Shown: positions 52,404 to 61,617, counted from the stretch's first letter. The stretch is 64,000 nucleotides of DNA from Streptomyces sp. NBC_00234 (GCF_036195325.1 NZ_CP108101.1:1-64000); one strand, 5' to 3'. Notes: generated from the sequence alone by a model not told the origin. Translations and numbers: made by a program.

Positions 52404-53906
52404 TCACACGGTGAGGTGCCGCTTCGTGCCGGAGCGGTCGTCAGCGGCCTCCGGGGTGATGCCGTGCTGTTCCTCTTCGGGGCGTCCCTTCTTGGGCAGC
52501 AGGAAGGTGATCGCGAGGAAGGCCACCAGCAGACATGCCTGGACGATCAGTGCGTGGTGGAAACCGGTGGTGAAGTCACCGGCCTTGGCCTGGGCGAAGA
52601 ACACCGAGCCGAAGACCGCGACGCCGATGGAGCCGCCGACTGCCTGGACCGCCGTCAGGACGCCGGAGGCGGATCCGATCTCGTCGTCGTCGACCGCGGC
52701 CAGGATGAAGCTGAACAGGGCGGCGATCACCATGCCGGCGCCGATGCCCGCCACCGCTGTGCCGGGAACGATGTCCCAGATCGAGAACGAGGCGGTGTCG
52801 AGGCCGTCGAGCTCGAACCACAGAACGACCGCGCCGACCAGCTGGACCAGCGGTCCGATCTGCAGCACCTTCCGGCCGATCCTGTCCGCGAGGAACGCCC
52901 CGCTGACCGCGCCGCCGACTGCGGTTCCCACCGCGAGGGGCAGGTTGCCGAACCCTGCGTCACCGGCGGTGAAGTGCTGGCCGATCTGGAGGAACAGGGT
53001 CAGTACGAGCTGGGTGCCGATCAGTCCACCGAAGAACAGGGCGATGCCGCCGAGTCCGACGGTGAAGGCCGGTTTGCGCAGCAGGCCCAGGGTCACCAGC
53101 GGTTCGCGGCCCCCGGCGGCCGTACGGCGCTGCTGGAAGGCGAACAGGGCGAAACCGATCACCGAGGCGGCCATGCACAGCCACGTCCACAGCGGCCAGC
53201 CGTCCTCCTGCCCCTGGTTCAGCGGCAGCACCAGCAGGGCACAGGACACCACGACCAGGGTCGCGCCGACCATGTCGACCCGTACCGTGCGGTCGCCCGC
53301 CTTCTTGGGCACGAACTTCGCGGCGACGATCAGCGCCGCGATTCCGATGGGCAGGTTGATCAGGAACACCGACCGCCAGCCCAGGTCGAAGAAGTCCCCC
53401 TCGATGAGGAAGCCGCCCAGGACCGGGCCGATGATGCCGCCCAGGCCGAGGACGGGACCGAAGATCGCGAAGACCTTGGTGAGCTCGGGACCGGAGAAGT
53501 TCTCCCGCAGCAGGCCCAGGCCCTGGGGCAGCAGCATCGCTCCGGCGGCGCCCTGCAGCAGACGGAAGGCGATCAGCGACTCGATGTTCGGCGCGATCGC
53601 GCACAGCAGCGAGCTTGCGGTGAAGGCCGCCAGACCGATCAGGAACATCCGGCGCCGCCCGTAGCGGTCTCCGAGCCGACCGCCCAGGACCAGACCGGCG
53701 CCCAGGGTGAGGGCGTAGCCGCCGATCACCCATTGCAGTCCGACGGAACCGGCACCGAGGGATCTCTCCAGGTCCGGCCCTGCGACGTTGACGATTGAGG
53801 CGTCCAGGAGATCCATGATCTCCGCCACGATCATCACCACCAGGATCAGCCACCGCCACCGGTAGGGCTCGGTCGTCTCGTCGGGTGTGGGGGACGGGTC
53901 ACGCAC
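52404..53906 (-). CDS. DHA2-family (EmrB/QacA-type) 14-helix MFS exporter
   Basis: About 500 residues with 14 helices. It starts VRDPSPTPDETTEPYRWRWL, then MDLLDASIVNVAGPDLERSL (helix 1, D.S motif), GGRLGDRYGRRRMFLIG (motif A), GPVLGGFLIEG (motif C) and SASGVLTAVQAVGGSIGVAV. GTG 53906 is preferred to ATG 53921, since GGAGG lies between them. It exports drugs or hydrophobic compounds by proton antiport. It is divergent from a MarR gene at 54015, the likely repressor. Intact; a truncated monooxygenase lies downstream. Confidence 0.9.
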   Translation of the reverse strand: MRDPSPTPDETTEPYRWRWLILVVMIVAEIMDLLDASIVNVAGPDLERSLGAGSVGLQWVIGGYALTLGAGLVLGGRLGDRYGRRRMFLIGLAAFTASSLLCAIAPNIESLIAFRLLQGAAGAMLLPQGLGLLRENFSGPELTKVFAIFGPVLGLGGIIGPVLGGFLIEGDFFDLGWRSVFLINLPIGIAALIVAAKFVPKKAGDRTVRVDMVGATLVVVSCALLVLPLNQGQEDGWPLWTWLCMAASVIGFALFAFQQRRTAAGGREPLVTLGLLRKPAFTVGLGGIALFFGGLIGTQLVLTLFLQIGQHFTAGDAGFGNLPLAVGTAVGGAVSGAFLADRIGRKVLQIGPLVQLVGAVVLWFELDGLDTASFSIWDIVPGTAVAGIGAGMVIAALFSFILAAVDDDEIGSASGVLTAVQAVGGSIGVAVFGSVFFAQAKAGDFTTGFHHALIVQACLLVAFLAITFLLPKKGRPEEEQHGITPEAADDRSGTKRHLTV

Positions 53907-53921
53907 GCTAGATACCTCCAT

Positions 53922-53938
53922 GGTGAAGTAATTCCACC
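53922..53938. promoter_or_regulatory. Candidate MarR operator
   Basis: GGTGAAGTAATTCCACC is an imperfect 17-bp dyad between the divergent exporter and MarR genes, followed by a related half-site (CGTGAAGGTAA). Its position just upstream of GTG 53906 would allow repression of the exporter. Confidence 0.45.
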
Positions 53939-54014
53939 GTGAAGGTAAAGTGATGGCGGTAGGTTGTCAAAGCGGGGTGACCGTGCGGACCGCACGGCAG
54001 GAGAGAAAGGCGGG

Positions 54015-54548
54015 ATGGTCGGCATGGAGGAAGCCGTGCGCGACGGTGTCGCGGAGCAGCGTGAACGGCTGATGGAATCGCTGAGGATCTACGGCGGCCA
54101 CTACGCCGAACTCAGCCGGCGCTTCGCCGCCTGGCTGGGTCTGCACTCCACCGACGCGACCGCGGTACTGGAGATCGCTGCCGCCGAGGAGCGCGGCACT
54201 CCCCTATCGCCGGCGCGGCTGAGTGAGCGGATCCCTCTGTCCACGGGAGCCACCACCGCGCTCCTGAACCGTCTCGAAGCGGCCGGGCACATCACGCGTG
54301 CCCGCGAGCACTCCGACCGGCGCATCGTTACGCTGCGCAGCGGCGAGCACATCCAGGAACGGGCGGACGAGTTCTTCGGTCCGCTCGCCCACCACCTCGA
54401 CGCCGCGATGTCGCACCACCCGCCCCAACTCCTCGAACAGCTCGAAGCGTTCATGGCCGACCTGAACACCACCATGGACAACTACCTCGCGGAACAGGAC
54501 TCGGTGGCACCGCACTCCCCCCGCACCCCTGGTGGCCAGACGCCCTGA
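54015..54548 (+). CDS. MarR family regulator
   Basis: A 177-residue regulator with winged HTH: DATAVLEIAAAEERGTPLSP, ARLSERIPLSTGATTALLNR, LEAAGHITRAREHSDRRIVT. The DRR wing and ST(G/P) helix are typical of MarR. ATG 54015 is used; ATG 54024 is possible. It is divergent from the DHA2 exporter, whose expression it probably represses until a small aromatic or drug-like ligand binds. Confidence 0.88.
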   Translation: MVGMEEAVRDGVAEQRERLMESLRIYGGHYAELSRRFAAWLGLHSTDATAVLEIAAAEERGTPLSPARLSERIPLSTGATTALLNRLEAAGHITRAREHSDRRIVTLRSGEHIQERADEFFGPLAHHLDAAMSHHPPQLLEQLEAFMADLNTTMDNYLAEQDSVAPHSPRTPGGQTP

Positions 54549-55274
54549 CCGACGCGGTGTCGAGTACGACAGATCTTCGACGTCGTCTTCCTCGGCACGA
54601 GGACCACCACGAAGCTGCCCCGCTCCGAGCGCCGCGTTGTGCTCGAAGGTCTCGGACCTACGGGTTCGCACTGGTCGACGCCCGCGTCGGTCGCGGGCAC
54701 CGGACCAACGCCCTGGGTACACAGGGAGCGTCGGCACCGGCTGGAGCGATACAGAGCGCGTGACTCTGACCGAACTCCCCCACGTCGGCCAGGCCGAGCA
54801 CCGCCCGTACACCCATGCGCCGCCGGCGGCAGGAGTCCGCTGGGCACTGCCACTACTCGTCGGCGATATCAGCCTTCCCCGGGTGGGCCGTTCGGCGGCG
54901 GCGGACGCTACGCAACCCTTACCCGGGCCGGGCGCCTGCGCCATCCCTCCTCGACCGAAGCAGCTTGGCGATCGGGGTGATCGAGCGGCCCGGGTCGGGC
55001 GGCAGGTCACCGGCGGCCGGCACGCCTTCAGCTCGGGACGGAGCGCGTCCTTCCCGGACTTGGACTTCCTGTCCGCGAAAATCTTCCGACACCCGCACCC
55101 GGCGCCCGGCACCCGGCGTCCGGCACCCGGTGCGTACGAGCGGCTCGGCGACGAGCGCGTCCGCGTCGTGCGCCGGCTCCTGAGTGGTCGTCATGGGCAC
55201 GGCGTGGGGGGGCCTTGACGGTAGGTCTCGCGCCGACAGCAGGTTTCTGGAAGTCCGTGCGAAAACCCCTTGCT
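54549..55274. other. Spacer of about 720 bases with recombinase debris
   Basis: Contains the resolvase fragment described separately and a small GC-rich tandem repeat at about 55095-55130 (CCGGCGCCCGGCAC then CCGGCGTCCGGCAC). A forward frame near 54770 reads LTELPHVGQAEHRPYTHAPP, unassigned. No intact gene. Confidence 0.4.
54950..55090 (-). pseudogene. Serine recombinase (resolvase-type) fragment
   Basis: Reverse strand reads RKIFADRKSKSGKDALRPEL, KAC; this is the [KR]IF.D..SGK...RPEL..A segment of the resolvase/invertase domain. A following frame gives LPPDPGRSITPIAKLLRS, similar to the C-terminal HTH of the same family, so an internal deletion has joined the two. Inactive. Confidence 0.45.
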
Positions 55275-55300
55275 CAATGGTCAAGGATCGTTGACCATTG
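55275..55300. promoter_or_regulatory. Perfect operator palindrome upstream of the HTH gene
   Basis: CAATGGTCAA and TTGACCATTG are perfect 10-base arms around GGATCG, ending 5 bases before ATG 55306. Its place over the promoter and ribosome-binding region suggests autorepression by the HTH protein it precedes. Confidence 0.68.
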
Positions 55301-55305
55301 CTCAC

Positions 55306-55842
55306 ATGCCTACCGATGAGCTTCCCGAGACGTTTCACGTCACCACTGAGGAGCAGCTGCGCGCCGTCTCCAATTTCACGCGTCACCGGATCATGGCCGT
55401 GCTCCGCTTCGAGCCCGCGACGATCACGCAGATCGCCGAGCGGGTGGGCCTGGCGAAGGGGAGTTCCAGCTATCACGTACGGCTGCTGGAGCGGGCTGGC
55501 CTGGTGAAGGTGGTGCGGACGCGGAAGGTGCGGGGTGTCACCGAGCGGTACTACGCGATGGCCGCGCGGGCGATCGCGCTGCCGGATCCGGGCGAGGGAG
55601 GGCCGGATGTGCTGATGCGCCATGCGGTGGCGGACCTGGAGGCGTCGCCGGTGGATGACCGGCACGTACGGATGGCGCATCTGCGGCTCAACGAGGAGCA
55701 GTTCGCGCAGCTGGGGGCGCGGTTGCAGGCTCTGGCGGACGAGTACCGGGAGCTGTCCGATCCGTCGCTGCCGGACGCGTCGCTCGTCTTCGCGCTGTTC
55801 CACCCGGCACCGCGCGAGCAGGCCGAGGGGGGCACCAAGTGA
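55306..55842 (+). CDS. ArsR-like HTH regulator
   Basis: A 178-residue protein: N-terminal winged HTH (SNFTRHRIMAVLRFEPATIT, QIAERVGLAKGSSSYHVRLL, ERAGLVKVVRTRKVRGVTER, YYAMAARAI) of the HTH_20/ArsR type, then a helical C-terminal domain (HVRMAHLRLNEEQFAQLGAR). ATG 55306 sits immediately after a perfect palindrome. Its TGA overlaps the GTG of the next gene (GTGA at 55839), coupling regulator and MFS transporter. It probably senses the transporter's substrate. Confidence 0.88.
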   Translation: MPTDELPETFHVTTEEQLRAVSNFTRHRIMAVLRFEPATITQIAERVGLAKGSSSYHVRLLERAGLVKVVRTRKVRGVTERYYAMAARAIALPDPGEGGPDVLMRHAVADLEASPVDDRHVRMAHLRLNEEQFAQLGARLQALADEYRELSDPSLPDASLVFALFHPAPREQAEGGTK

Positions 55843-57134
55843 CTTCAGACGTGAGGAAGTTGCCGACCGGATTCGGACGGCTGTGGACTGCGCAGACGGT
55901 TTCCTCGCTCGGTGACGGGGTGTCGCATGCCGCGCTGCCGCTGCTCGCATTGACGTTGACGCGGGATCCGATGGCGCTCGCCGTCGTCACGGCCGCCGGG
56001 ACGCTGCCGTGGCTGCTCTTCGGGGTGCTCGGCGGTGCGCTGGTGGACCGCTGGGACCGCCAGCGCACTATGTGGGTCGCGGACACGGCGCGTGCGGTGC
56101 TGCTCGCGATACCCGCGGCGGCGGCCGTGCTCGACGTGCTGAGCATTCCGCTGCTCGCGGCCGTCGCCTTCCTGCTCGGCCTCGGCGGACTCTTCTTCGA
56201 TACGGCCGCCACGGCCTATCTGCCGGATCTGCTCGGCCGCGACCCCGCACTCCTGGAGCGCGCCAACTCCCGCTTGCGCGGCGCCCAGACCGCCATGTCC
56301 GGCTTCGCTGGGCCGCCTGCGGGCAGTGCGCTGCTCGCGCTCGGGCGGGCGGTTCCGCTGCTCACCGACGCGGTCTCGTTCATGCTCTCCGCACTGCTCG
56401 TACGCACGCTGCCCGCCATGCCCCAGCCCGTGCCGGAGGTCCGCGAGTCGCTGCTTCGGCAGGCGCGGGCCGGGGCCTCGTACGTCTTCCGGAACCGGCT
56501 GCTGCTCGGCCTCGCGCTCCGCCCGGCGGTCGGGAACGTCGCCTTCCTCGCTGTGGAGACCGTCCTCGCGCTCTTCGCGCACGACCGCCTCGGCATCGAC
56601 ACCTACGGCTTCGGCCTGCTCCTCACGGCGGAGGCCACCGGCGGCCTGCTCGGTGCGGGCATCGCCTCCTACCTTGGCCGACGACTCGGCACCGGCACCG
56701 CACTGACCTGCACAGCCGCCATCGAAGGGCTTGCCATCCTGGGCCTGGCCGCTGCCACGAACCCGTACGTGGCCGGACTGGCGCTCGCCGTCTGCGGGGC
56801 CGGCATGGGCGCCACGATGGTGCTCGCGCCCTCCCTCCGACAGTCGATCGTCCCGGCCCACCTCATGGGCCGGGTCGCCTCCACCTCCCGCATGCTGGCC
56901 ATGTGCGCCGCCCCCATCGGGGCCTTCCTCGGCGGCTGGCTGGCCACCACCTACGACATCCGCACCCCGCTCTACGCCGCCGCCGCCCTCCTCCTGGCGA
57001 TGACGGCCGTCACGGCATCCATGACCAGCAACCGCCGGGTCGAAGCGGCGCTGCGCGCCGCAGCCCCGGCCGACGGCCCAGGTCACCCGGCATCCAAGAA
57101 TCCCGCCCGGGAGAGTGCACCCGACGTGTTGTGA
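55839..57134 (+). CDS. MFS transporter (EntS/TetV-like)
   Basis: A 431-residue exporter with 12 helices: FGRLWTAQTVSSLGDGVSHA, ALPLLALTLTRDPMALAVVT, GVLGGALVDRWDRQRTMWVA, FFDTAATAYLPDLLGRDPAL, LERANSRLRGAQTAMSGFAG, then a second half with GLLLTAEATGGLLGAGIASY. The GD..S..ALPL and LVDR.DRR....D motif place it with enterobactin-exporter-like MFS proteins. GTG 55839 overlaps the upstream stop. It likely exports a siderophore or antibiotic. Intact. Confidence 0.9.
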   Translation: MTSDVRKLPTGFGRLWTAQTVSSLGDGVSHAALPLLALTLTRDPMALAVVTAAGTLPWLLFGVLGGALVDRWDRQRTMWVADTARAVLLAIPAAAAVLDVLSIPLLAAVAFLLGLGGLFFDTAATAYLPDLLGRDPALLERANSRLRGAQTAMSGFAGPPAGSALLALGRAVPLLTDAVSFMLSALLVRTLPAMPQPVPEVRESLLRQARAGASYVFRNRLLLGLALRPAVGNVAFLAVETVLALFAHDRLGIDTYGFGLLLTAEATGGLLGAGIASYLGRRLGTGTALTCTAAIEGLAILGLAAATNPYVAGLALAVCGAGMGATMVLAPSLRQSIVPAHLMGRVASTSRMLAMCAAPIGAFLGGWLATTYDIRTPLYAAAALLLAMTAVTASMTSNRRVEAALRAAAPADGPGHPASKNPARESAPDVL

Positions 57135-57357
57135 CGCCTGCCGTGAAGGCGTCACGACAAGGCTCCCGTGCGCCGGCCGACCGTGATCAATCTCGGCGGC
57201 ACCTTCTGTGCCGCAACTACTCACGCTCAGACAGCCCATCGCAGCCGCCTCACCCCGGAGCCGCGCCGTCCCACGTCATGAACATCGCGCAGAGCCGGGG
57301 GCAGGTGCCTCCCGAAGAAGTGACTGTTTGCTGCCTCAAGTGCTTCTTCATTCAGTG
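57135..57357. other. Short spacer after the MFS operon
   Basis: No gene, RNA or strong hairpin recognised. Confidence 0.4.
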
Positions 57358-58240
57358 AGCGTTTTCAGCGTTGCCTTTCCAGGGTGAGGACGGCTTTGGC
57401 GATGACGGTCATCCGGTTGGGGCTGATGCGGGATCTGCGAAAGATCTGCCAGGATTTCAGCTGTGCCATGGCGCGTTCGACTGGGGCTCTGGCTTGGGCG
57501 AGGGCGCGGTTGAGGGTGCGCCGGGTGGAGGTGAGTTCTCCGCCGGGTGGTCGTTTGAGGCCGGTGGTGACGTGCGGTCAGGCGCCGGTGTAGGCGCGGT
57601 CGGCGAGGACTGGGATGCCCTGGCGTTCGCAGATACCGATGGTCTTGTGGGTGCGGGGGGGCGGTCAGGTCGTGGGTGCGGCCCGGAAGGGCGGGTGAGA
57701 TCCACAGCACCTTGCCGGCCGGCTCGGTGACGACCTGGACGTTCACTCCGTGCCGACGTTGCTTGGCGGAGTAGTCGGCGCGGCTGTCGCCGACACAGTC
57801 GCACTCGGCGAGGGTTCCGTCGAGAAGAACGAAGTCCGGGTCGTGCGCGCGCAGCGTCTTCAGCAGGCCCGGGGCCCGGTCGGCGAGCATGTTGGTGACG
57901 GCCGTGACGTAGGCATGGGCGGTGCCGACGGATATCCCGAAGGCGGCTGCCAGGTGGGCGAGGGTGTCATGACGGCGTAGGTACACGAGCGCTCGCTGGT
58001 GCGGCGGGAGTTTGCACCGTCTGTCACCCTCACGGGTGACGATGAGTATCGTGCTCACTCGACCAGGGCGTGAGGCAGGTCGAGTGAGGTGGGATAGGGC
58101 ACCAATAGGGCTCCTGTGCCGTTGGGTTGAGACGTCGAACACCTCCGTCAACGGCACGCCGGCCCTGTCCGTCGCGGCCCCTGCTCTCACGCTGCCTGTG
58201 GCACCCCATCGGTGGCCACGCTGAGGATGCTCGGAGAAAA
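57358..58240 (-). mobile_element. IS5-like insertion sequence, decayed
   Basis: Left end TTTTCAGCGTTGCC (from about 57361) and right end, reversed, CCTCAGCGTGGCCACC share a TCAGCGT.GCC core and likely mark the element. Near the right end two perfect hairpins occur: GTCACCC/GGGTGAC (58023-58040) and CTCACTCGAC/GTCGAGTGAG (58054-58088). Related ends are found at 10839-11037 and 59290-59395. Confidence 0.6.
57361..58061 (-). pseudogene. Transposase (HTH + DDE) with frameshift and stop
   Basis: From GTG near 58061: [116 protein letters not shown] frame change at a G-rich run near 57655 follows; the next frame holds a TGA (about 57570-57590), then [45 protein letters not shown]. The family is the IS5-like DDE group. 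Two lesions make it dead. Confidence 0.75.
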
Positions 58241-58274
58241 GTGTCCACCGAAACAATCGGGGAGCGCATTTGCT

Positions 58275-58844
58275 TCACGACCAGACGAGTCGCCCTTCGG
58301 TGGCCTCGCAGACCGGATGGTTTCCATCGGCAATCTTCGTCAGTATCTCCGCCACGGAGTCGAAATAATGAGCCAGTGATTCGTACTCGCCCGTGGTCGT
58401 GATCTCACCCACGAACCACCTGCCGATCCGCCCGTCCCGCGTGTCGATGAACTTTCCCGTCCAGCCGTCCTGGTCCGACAGGAACGGGATCCACTCATTA
58501 CGCCAGAACGGATTGTCCGGCTGGCCCGGAGGGTCGAATCCACCGGGCCTGGAGCGGTTGGCGTAGAGCGTCTCCATCGCCCGGATGCCCAGAAAGAAGC
58601 TGCCCTCATCCGGGAACCCGGCGAAGCCGCAACATGCCACATCGTCGTCCACATCTTCCTCAGGAAGATCAAGATTGTTCTGCAGCAGCCACGCCCGCAG
58701 ATCCTGAGGGAGGGGGATACCCATCCGTTCCTCGGCTGCCGCGAGCATCTGTTCCGTAGCGGGCCCAGGCAGATCCGCGTGTTCGGCCGGGGCGTGCTGC
58801 TCAAGAAGATTCATCACGCGGGACCAGCTCTCCACCACACTCAT
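58275..58844 (-). CDS. SMI1/KNR4 (SUKH) family protein
   Basis: A 189-residue protein: SVVESWSRVMNLLEQHAPAE, LPGPATEQMLAAAEERMGIP, LPQDLRAWLLQNNLDLPEED, GSFFLGIRAMETLYANRSRP, WRNEWIPFLSDQDGWTGKFI, GRIGRWFVGEITTTGEYESL. W..IE..LG..LP.DLR.WL and EWIPF..D..G match the SUKH superfamily. SUKH proteins often are immunity proteins to secreted toxins. ATG 58844 follows GAGGGGA. No toxin gene is adjacent, so it is an orphan. Intact. Confidence 0.85.
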   Translation of the reverse strand: MSVVESWSRVMNLLEQHAPAEHADLPGPATEQMLAAAEERMGIPLPQDLRAWLLQNNLDLPEEDVDDDVACCGFAGFPDEGSFFLGIRAMETLYANRSRPGGFDPPGQPDNPFWRNEWIPFLSDQDGWTGKFIDTRDGRIGRWFVGEITTTGEYESLAHYFDSVAEILTKIADGNHPVCEATEGRLVWS

Positions 58845-59289
58845 TCCCCTCTGCCCTCTCTGCATGGATGCCCCATACGACTGCGCCACTGCAGGGGTTA
58901 CCGTTCGAAGCGTCGATGCCGGGCACCATAGTCCCGAAACGCGTTTGCAGAAAAGCCACGTTGGGGAGCGCCGACCGGAGAACCTCGCAGGGATGGTACG
59001 CCGAGCAAGCCTCCTGCCCCACCCTCACGACCACCTGACACCTTCCGGCCCGAAGTGCAGGACCGACCGCTCGGCGAGGTGACCGCCCGCCAACTCCTCC
59101 CGGACACGACCGCTGTTCCTCGGCGGACCCAGCCGAGGAGCCGCCACAGCACCAGCGAGGACGACATTCGCCGTGGCGTCCTGCACGAGGACTGCACCGG
59201 GCGCCCGGCCGCCCGGCCGCCCAGTGAGGCAGTCGAGTACACAGACCGAACTGCCCTGATCCTGTGTTTCCCAGCCGACTTCTCTCGGG
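58845..59289. other. Spacer with no recognised gene
   Basis: No frame on either strand gives a recognisable protein. It probably is decayed DNA between the SUKH gene and an IS end. Confidence 0.4.
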
Positions 59290-59395
59290 CCACCCGGGCC
59301 AGCTGGCCGGAGCCCGCATCAGCCCCCACCGCATGACGTCAGTCGCCAAGGCCGTCCTCACCCTGGACAGGGCAAGCTGAAAACGCTCAGTGTCT
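59290..59395 (+). mobile_element. 3' end of an IS like the one at 57358-58240
   Basis: GTCGCCAAGGCCGTCCTCAC and CCTGGACAGGGCAAGCTGAA, ending AAAACGCTC, closely parallel the reversed left end of the 57358 element (transposase C-terminus [12 protein letters not shown], stop, then AAAACGCTCAC). Here it reads VAKAVLTLDRAS. Only this terminal piece is kept. Confidence 0.6.
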
Positions 59396-59402
59396 CGATG
59401 GA

Positions 59403-59535
59403 GACGCCCCAGGTCTCGTCCCAGTCCTCCAGATCGCTTGCGCACGAGACGAGTGGCTGCAGGTCTTCGGGATAGCCGGGCCAATAGGCGACATCGGCCC
59501 ATGGCCGCTCGCCAGAGGTCCTGGCCCTGACTCTC
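59403..59535 (-). pseudogene. Unassigned C-terminal fragment
   Basis: Reverse frame reads RARTSGERPWADVAYWPGYP, EDLQPLVSCASDLEDWDETW, GVSIET and then joins the IS end. It looks like the tail of a real gene but lacks a start and has no recognised family. Confidence 0.35.
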
Positions 59536-59960
59536 GTGGACGCCGACCCGGCATACCTTCCGACCTGGGCGAAGCCCGATCTCCGGCTTCGACGCCATGC
59601 TTCGTTGACGCATGACGGCTTCAACAAGATTGGGCTCATCAAGCACGAAGCCAGTTGGAGCAAGCAAAGCCTGTGCCAGATCGCCCATCGTTGGCAGATT
59701 CCTCTCTGGCTGCTCAAGCGGATCCTCAGCCCACATTTCCCCAACGAACGACCAGTGCCGCGACCGACCATGCCGGAAGACACGCACCAACGGCTCAAGG
59801 ACCACTACGCGCGGGGCCTCACCGCGACGCAGTCGTGGCGATCATTCCTCGACGACCACGACACCTGGCTCACGCTGTCGGCCGTCACGCAGCTCTACCT
59901 CAGCTTTCAAGACTCCACATCAATCAAGCCGCGCCGCACTGATCAAGCCGGAGCCTCGCT
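59536..59960 (+). other. Unassigned open reading frame fragment
   Basis: The frame DLRLRRHASLTHDGFNKIGL, IKHEASWSKQSLCQIAHRWQ, IPLWLLKRILSPHFPNERPV and LKDHYARGLTATQSWRSFLD looks protein-like, and base composition is less GC-rich than the neighbours. It loses sense after about 59960. It could be an HTH-containing gene piece. No family can be named. Confidence 0.3.
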
Positions 59961-60197
59961 GCACCAACAGCTGCACGTTCGAAACGATCGTATAAAGTCC
60001 GGTGATCGACATCGGGCGTCTGGTGTCCGGTCACGCCGGGTGGTCGGGGCGGGGCGCGGGGGGCGATTCACATTAGTGGGACACGCGGACGAAAGAGTGC
60101 TCCGGCGGCCGGGCGCTCGCGTAGACGAGCGGGCGGGAAGTCGGACGGGCTGACGCGGCGGGGCCGGATCGTTGCCTGGACCGCCGGTATCGGCGCC

Positions 60198-61481
60198 GTG
60201 TGCGTCCTCGGCGCCGGCGGTGCCGGTGCGTGGATCTACAACGACCTCGACGGCAACATCCATGGCGCCCACCTCGACGGCAAGCTCGGCGACGACCGCC
60301 CGGAGAAGCTCAGTCCCGGGTCGCGGAACATCCTGGTCGTGGGCTCCGACAGCAGGTCCGGGGCCAACGCCCGGTACGGCGGCATGGAGGGGGGCACCAT
60401 GCACTCCGACACGCTGATGGTCCTGCACATCCCCGCGAACCGGAAGTGGGCCGCGGTCGTGTCCCTACCCCGCGACTCCTGGGTGCGAATACCGGCCTGC
60501 GACAAGGGCGACGGTACGACCTCCGAGGTCCATCACTTCAAGATCAACGAGGCGTTCTCGCTCGGCGGCACAGGCGGCGATGTGGCCGACGCCGCCGCTT
60601 GTACCATCAAGACGATCGAAGCCAATACTGGTCTGCGCATCGACAACTTCATGTCGGTCGACTTCCAGGGGTTCAAGGGCATGGTCAACGCCCTGGACGG
60701 CATAGAGGTCTGCCCTGAGCAGGCCATCCACGACAAGAAGGCCCACCTCGATCTGGAGGCCGGCTGCCAGACGATCAGGGACGAGAAGGCGCTCGGCTAC
60801 GTGCGTGCCCGCTACAGCGTGGGCGACGGCTCCGACACCGGACGCATCGGCCGCCAGCAGGAGTTCATGTCGGCGCTGTCCGAGAAGGCCAAGTCGAAGA
60901 TCACCGACGCCGGTGCCCTCTACCAGTTGCTGCAGTCCCTCACCAAGTCCCTGACCACGGACGACGACCTGGCCGGTGTGAAGCCGCTCACCGGCCTCGC
61001 GTCCGTGCTGAAGGGCGTCCCCGAGGACCGGTTGACGTTCCTCACCGTTCCCAGCTATCCGCGCGAAGCCGACGTCCCGACGGACAAGGCCAACGTGGTG
61101 TGGCAGTACCCGCAGGCCGCCACCGTGTTCAGCGCCCTGGCCAAGGACAGGGAGATCGACAAGAAGCGCCTGGAGGCGGACGCGAAGAATCCGCTGTACG
61201 CGTCCTCCGTGCACGTGCGAGTCCTCAACGGATCGGACACCGAAGGAAAGGCCGCCGCGGTCGCCGAGAGACTGCGCGAGGCCGGGTTCACCGTCACGGG
61301 CACCGGCAACGCGCCGCACGCCGGCCGCACCACGGTCACCTATCCCCCGGGCCTCGCCGACCGGGCCGCGGTCCTCGCGTCCCAGGTGCCCGGCGCGCAC
61401 GCTGTCGAGGACGCCGCCGCCCCGGCGGGCGAGGTCACCCTGGTGGCCGGCGCCGAACTGGACGTCGACGACCTGCGATAG
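60198..61481 (+). CDS. LytR-CpsA-Psr (LCP) family protein, N-terminus uncertain
   Basis: At least 427 residues. LCP domain: NILVVGSDSRSG, SDTLMVLHIPANRKWAAVVS, LPRDSWVRIPACD, HHFKINEAFSLGG, TGLRIDNFMSVDFQGFKGMV, VRARYSVGDGSDTGRIGRQQ with the conserved Asp/Arg residues. A LytR_C domain follows (VHVRVLNGSDTEGKAAAVAE, LREAGFTVTGTGNA). LCP enzymes attach glycopolymers to peptidoglycan. Coding sense continues upstream in frame to about 60085 (RRRAGGKSDGLTRRGRIVAW then the membrane helix), yet no ATG or GTG exists there; GTG 60198 would cut the helix. The true start may be lost. Confidence 0.85.
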   Translation: MCVLGAGGAGAWIYNDLDGNIHGAHLDGKLGDDRPEKLSPGSRNILVVGSDSRSGANARYGGMEGGTMHSDTLMVLHIPANRKWAAVVSLPRDSWVRIPACDKGDGTTSEVHHFKINEAFSLGGTGGDVADAAACTIKTIEANTGLRIDNFMSVDFQGFKGMVNALDGIEVCPEQAIHDKKAHLDLEAGCQTIRDEKALGYVRARYSVGDGSDTGRIGRQQEFMSALSEKAKSKITDAGALYQLLQSLTKSLTTDDDLAGVKPLTGLASVLKGVPEDRLTFLTVPSYPREADVPTDKANVVWQYPQAATVFSALAKDREIDKKRLEADAKNPLYASSVHVRVLNGSDTEGKAAAVAERLREAGFTVTGTGNAPHAGRTTVTYPPGLADRAAVLASQVPGAHAVEDAAAPAGEVTLVAGAELDVDDLR

Positions 61482-61617
61482 GGCACCACATCGAGAGACC
61501 GAGCGAGCTGTGCTTCCGCGTCTGCGACAGGACGCGGGAGTACGGACTACGCATCCGTCCCGGATGCCGTCGTGCTGAGGCGGAACCAACGGTGCTGCCG
61601 GCCCGCGGATTCGCCCG

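Noticed and set aside
52003..53664. Long forward frame opposite the DHA2 exporter
   Set aside because: Only its first part (Lys/Ala-rich) is protein-like; the rest is antisense of the exporter.
53922..53938. ATG 53921 as exporter start
   Set aside because: It has no ribosome site and would put the operator dyad directly on the start; GTG 53906 with GGAGG fits better.
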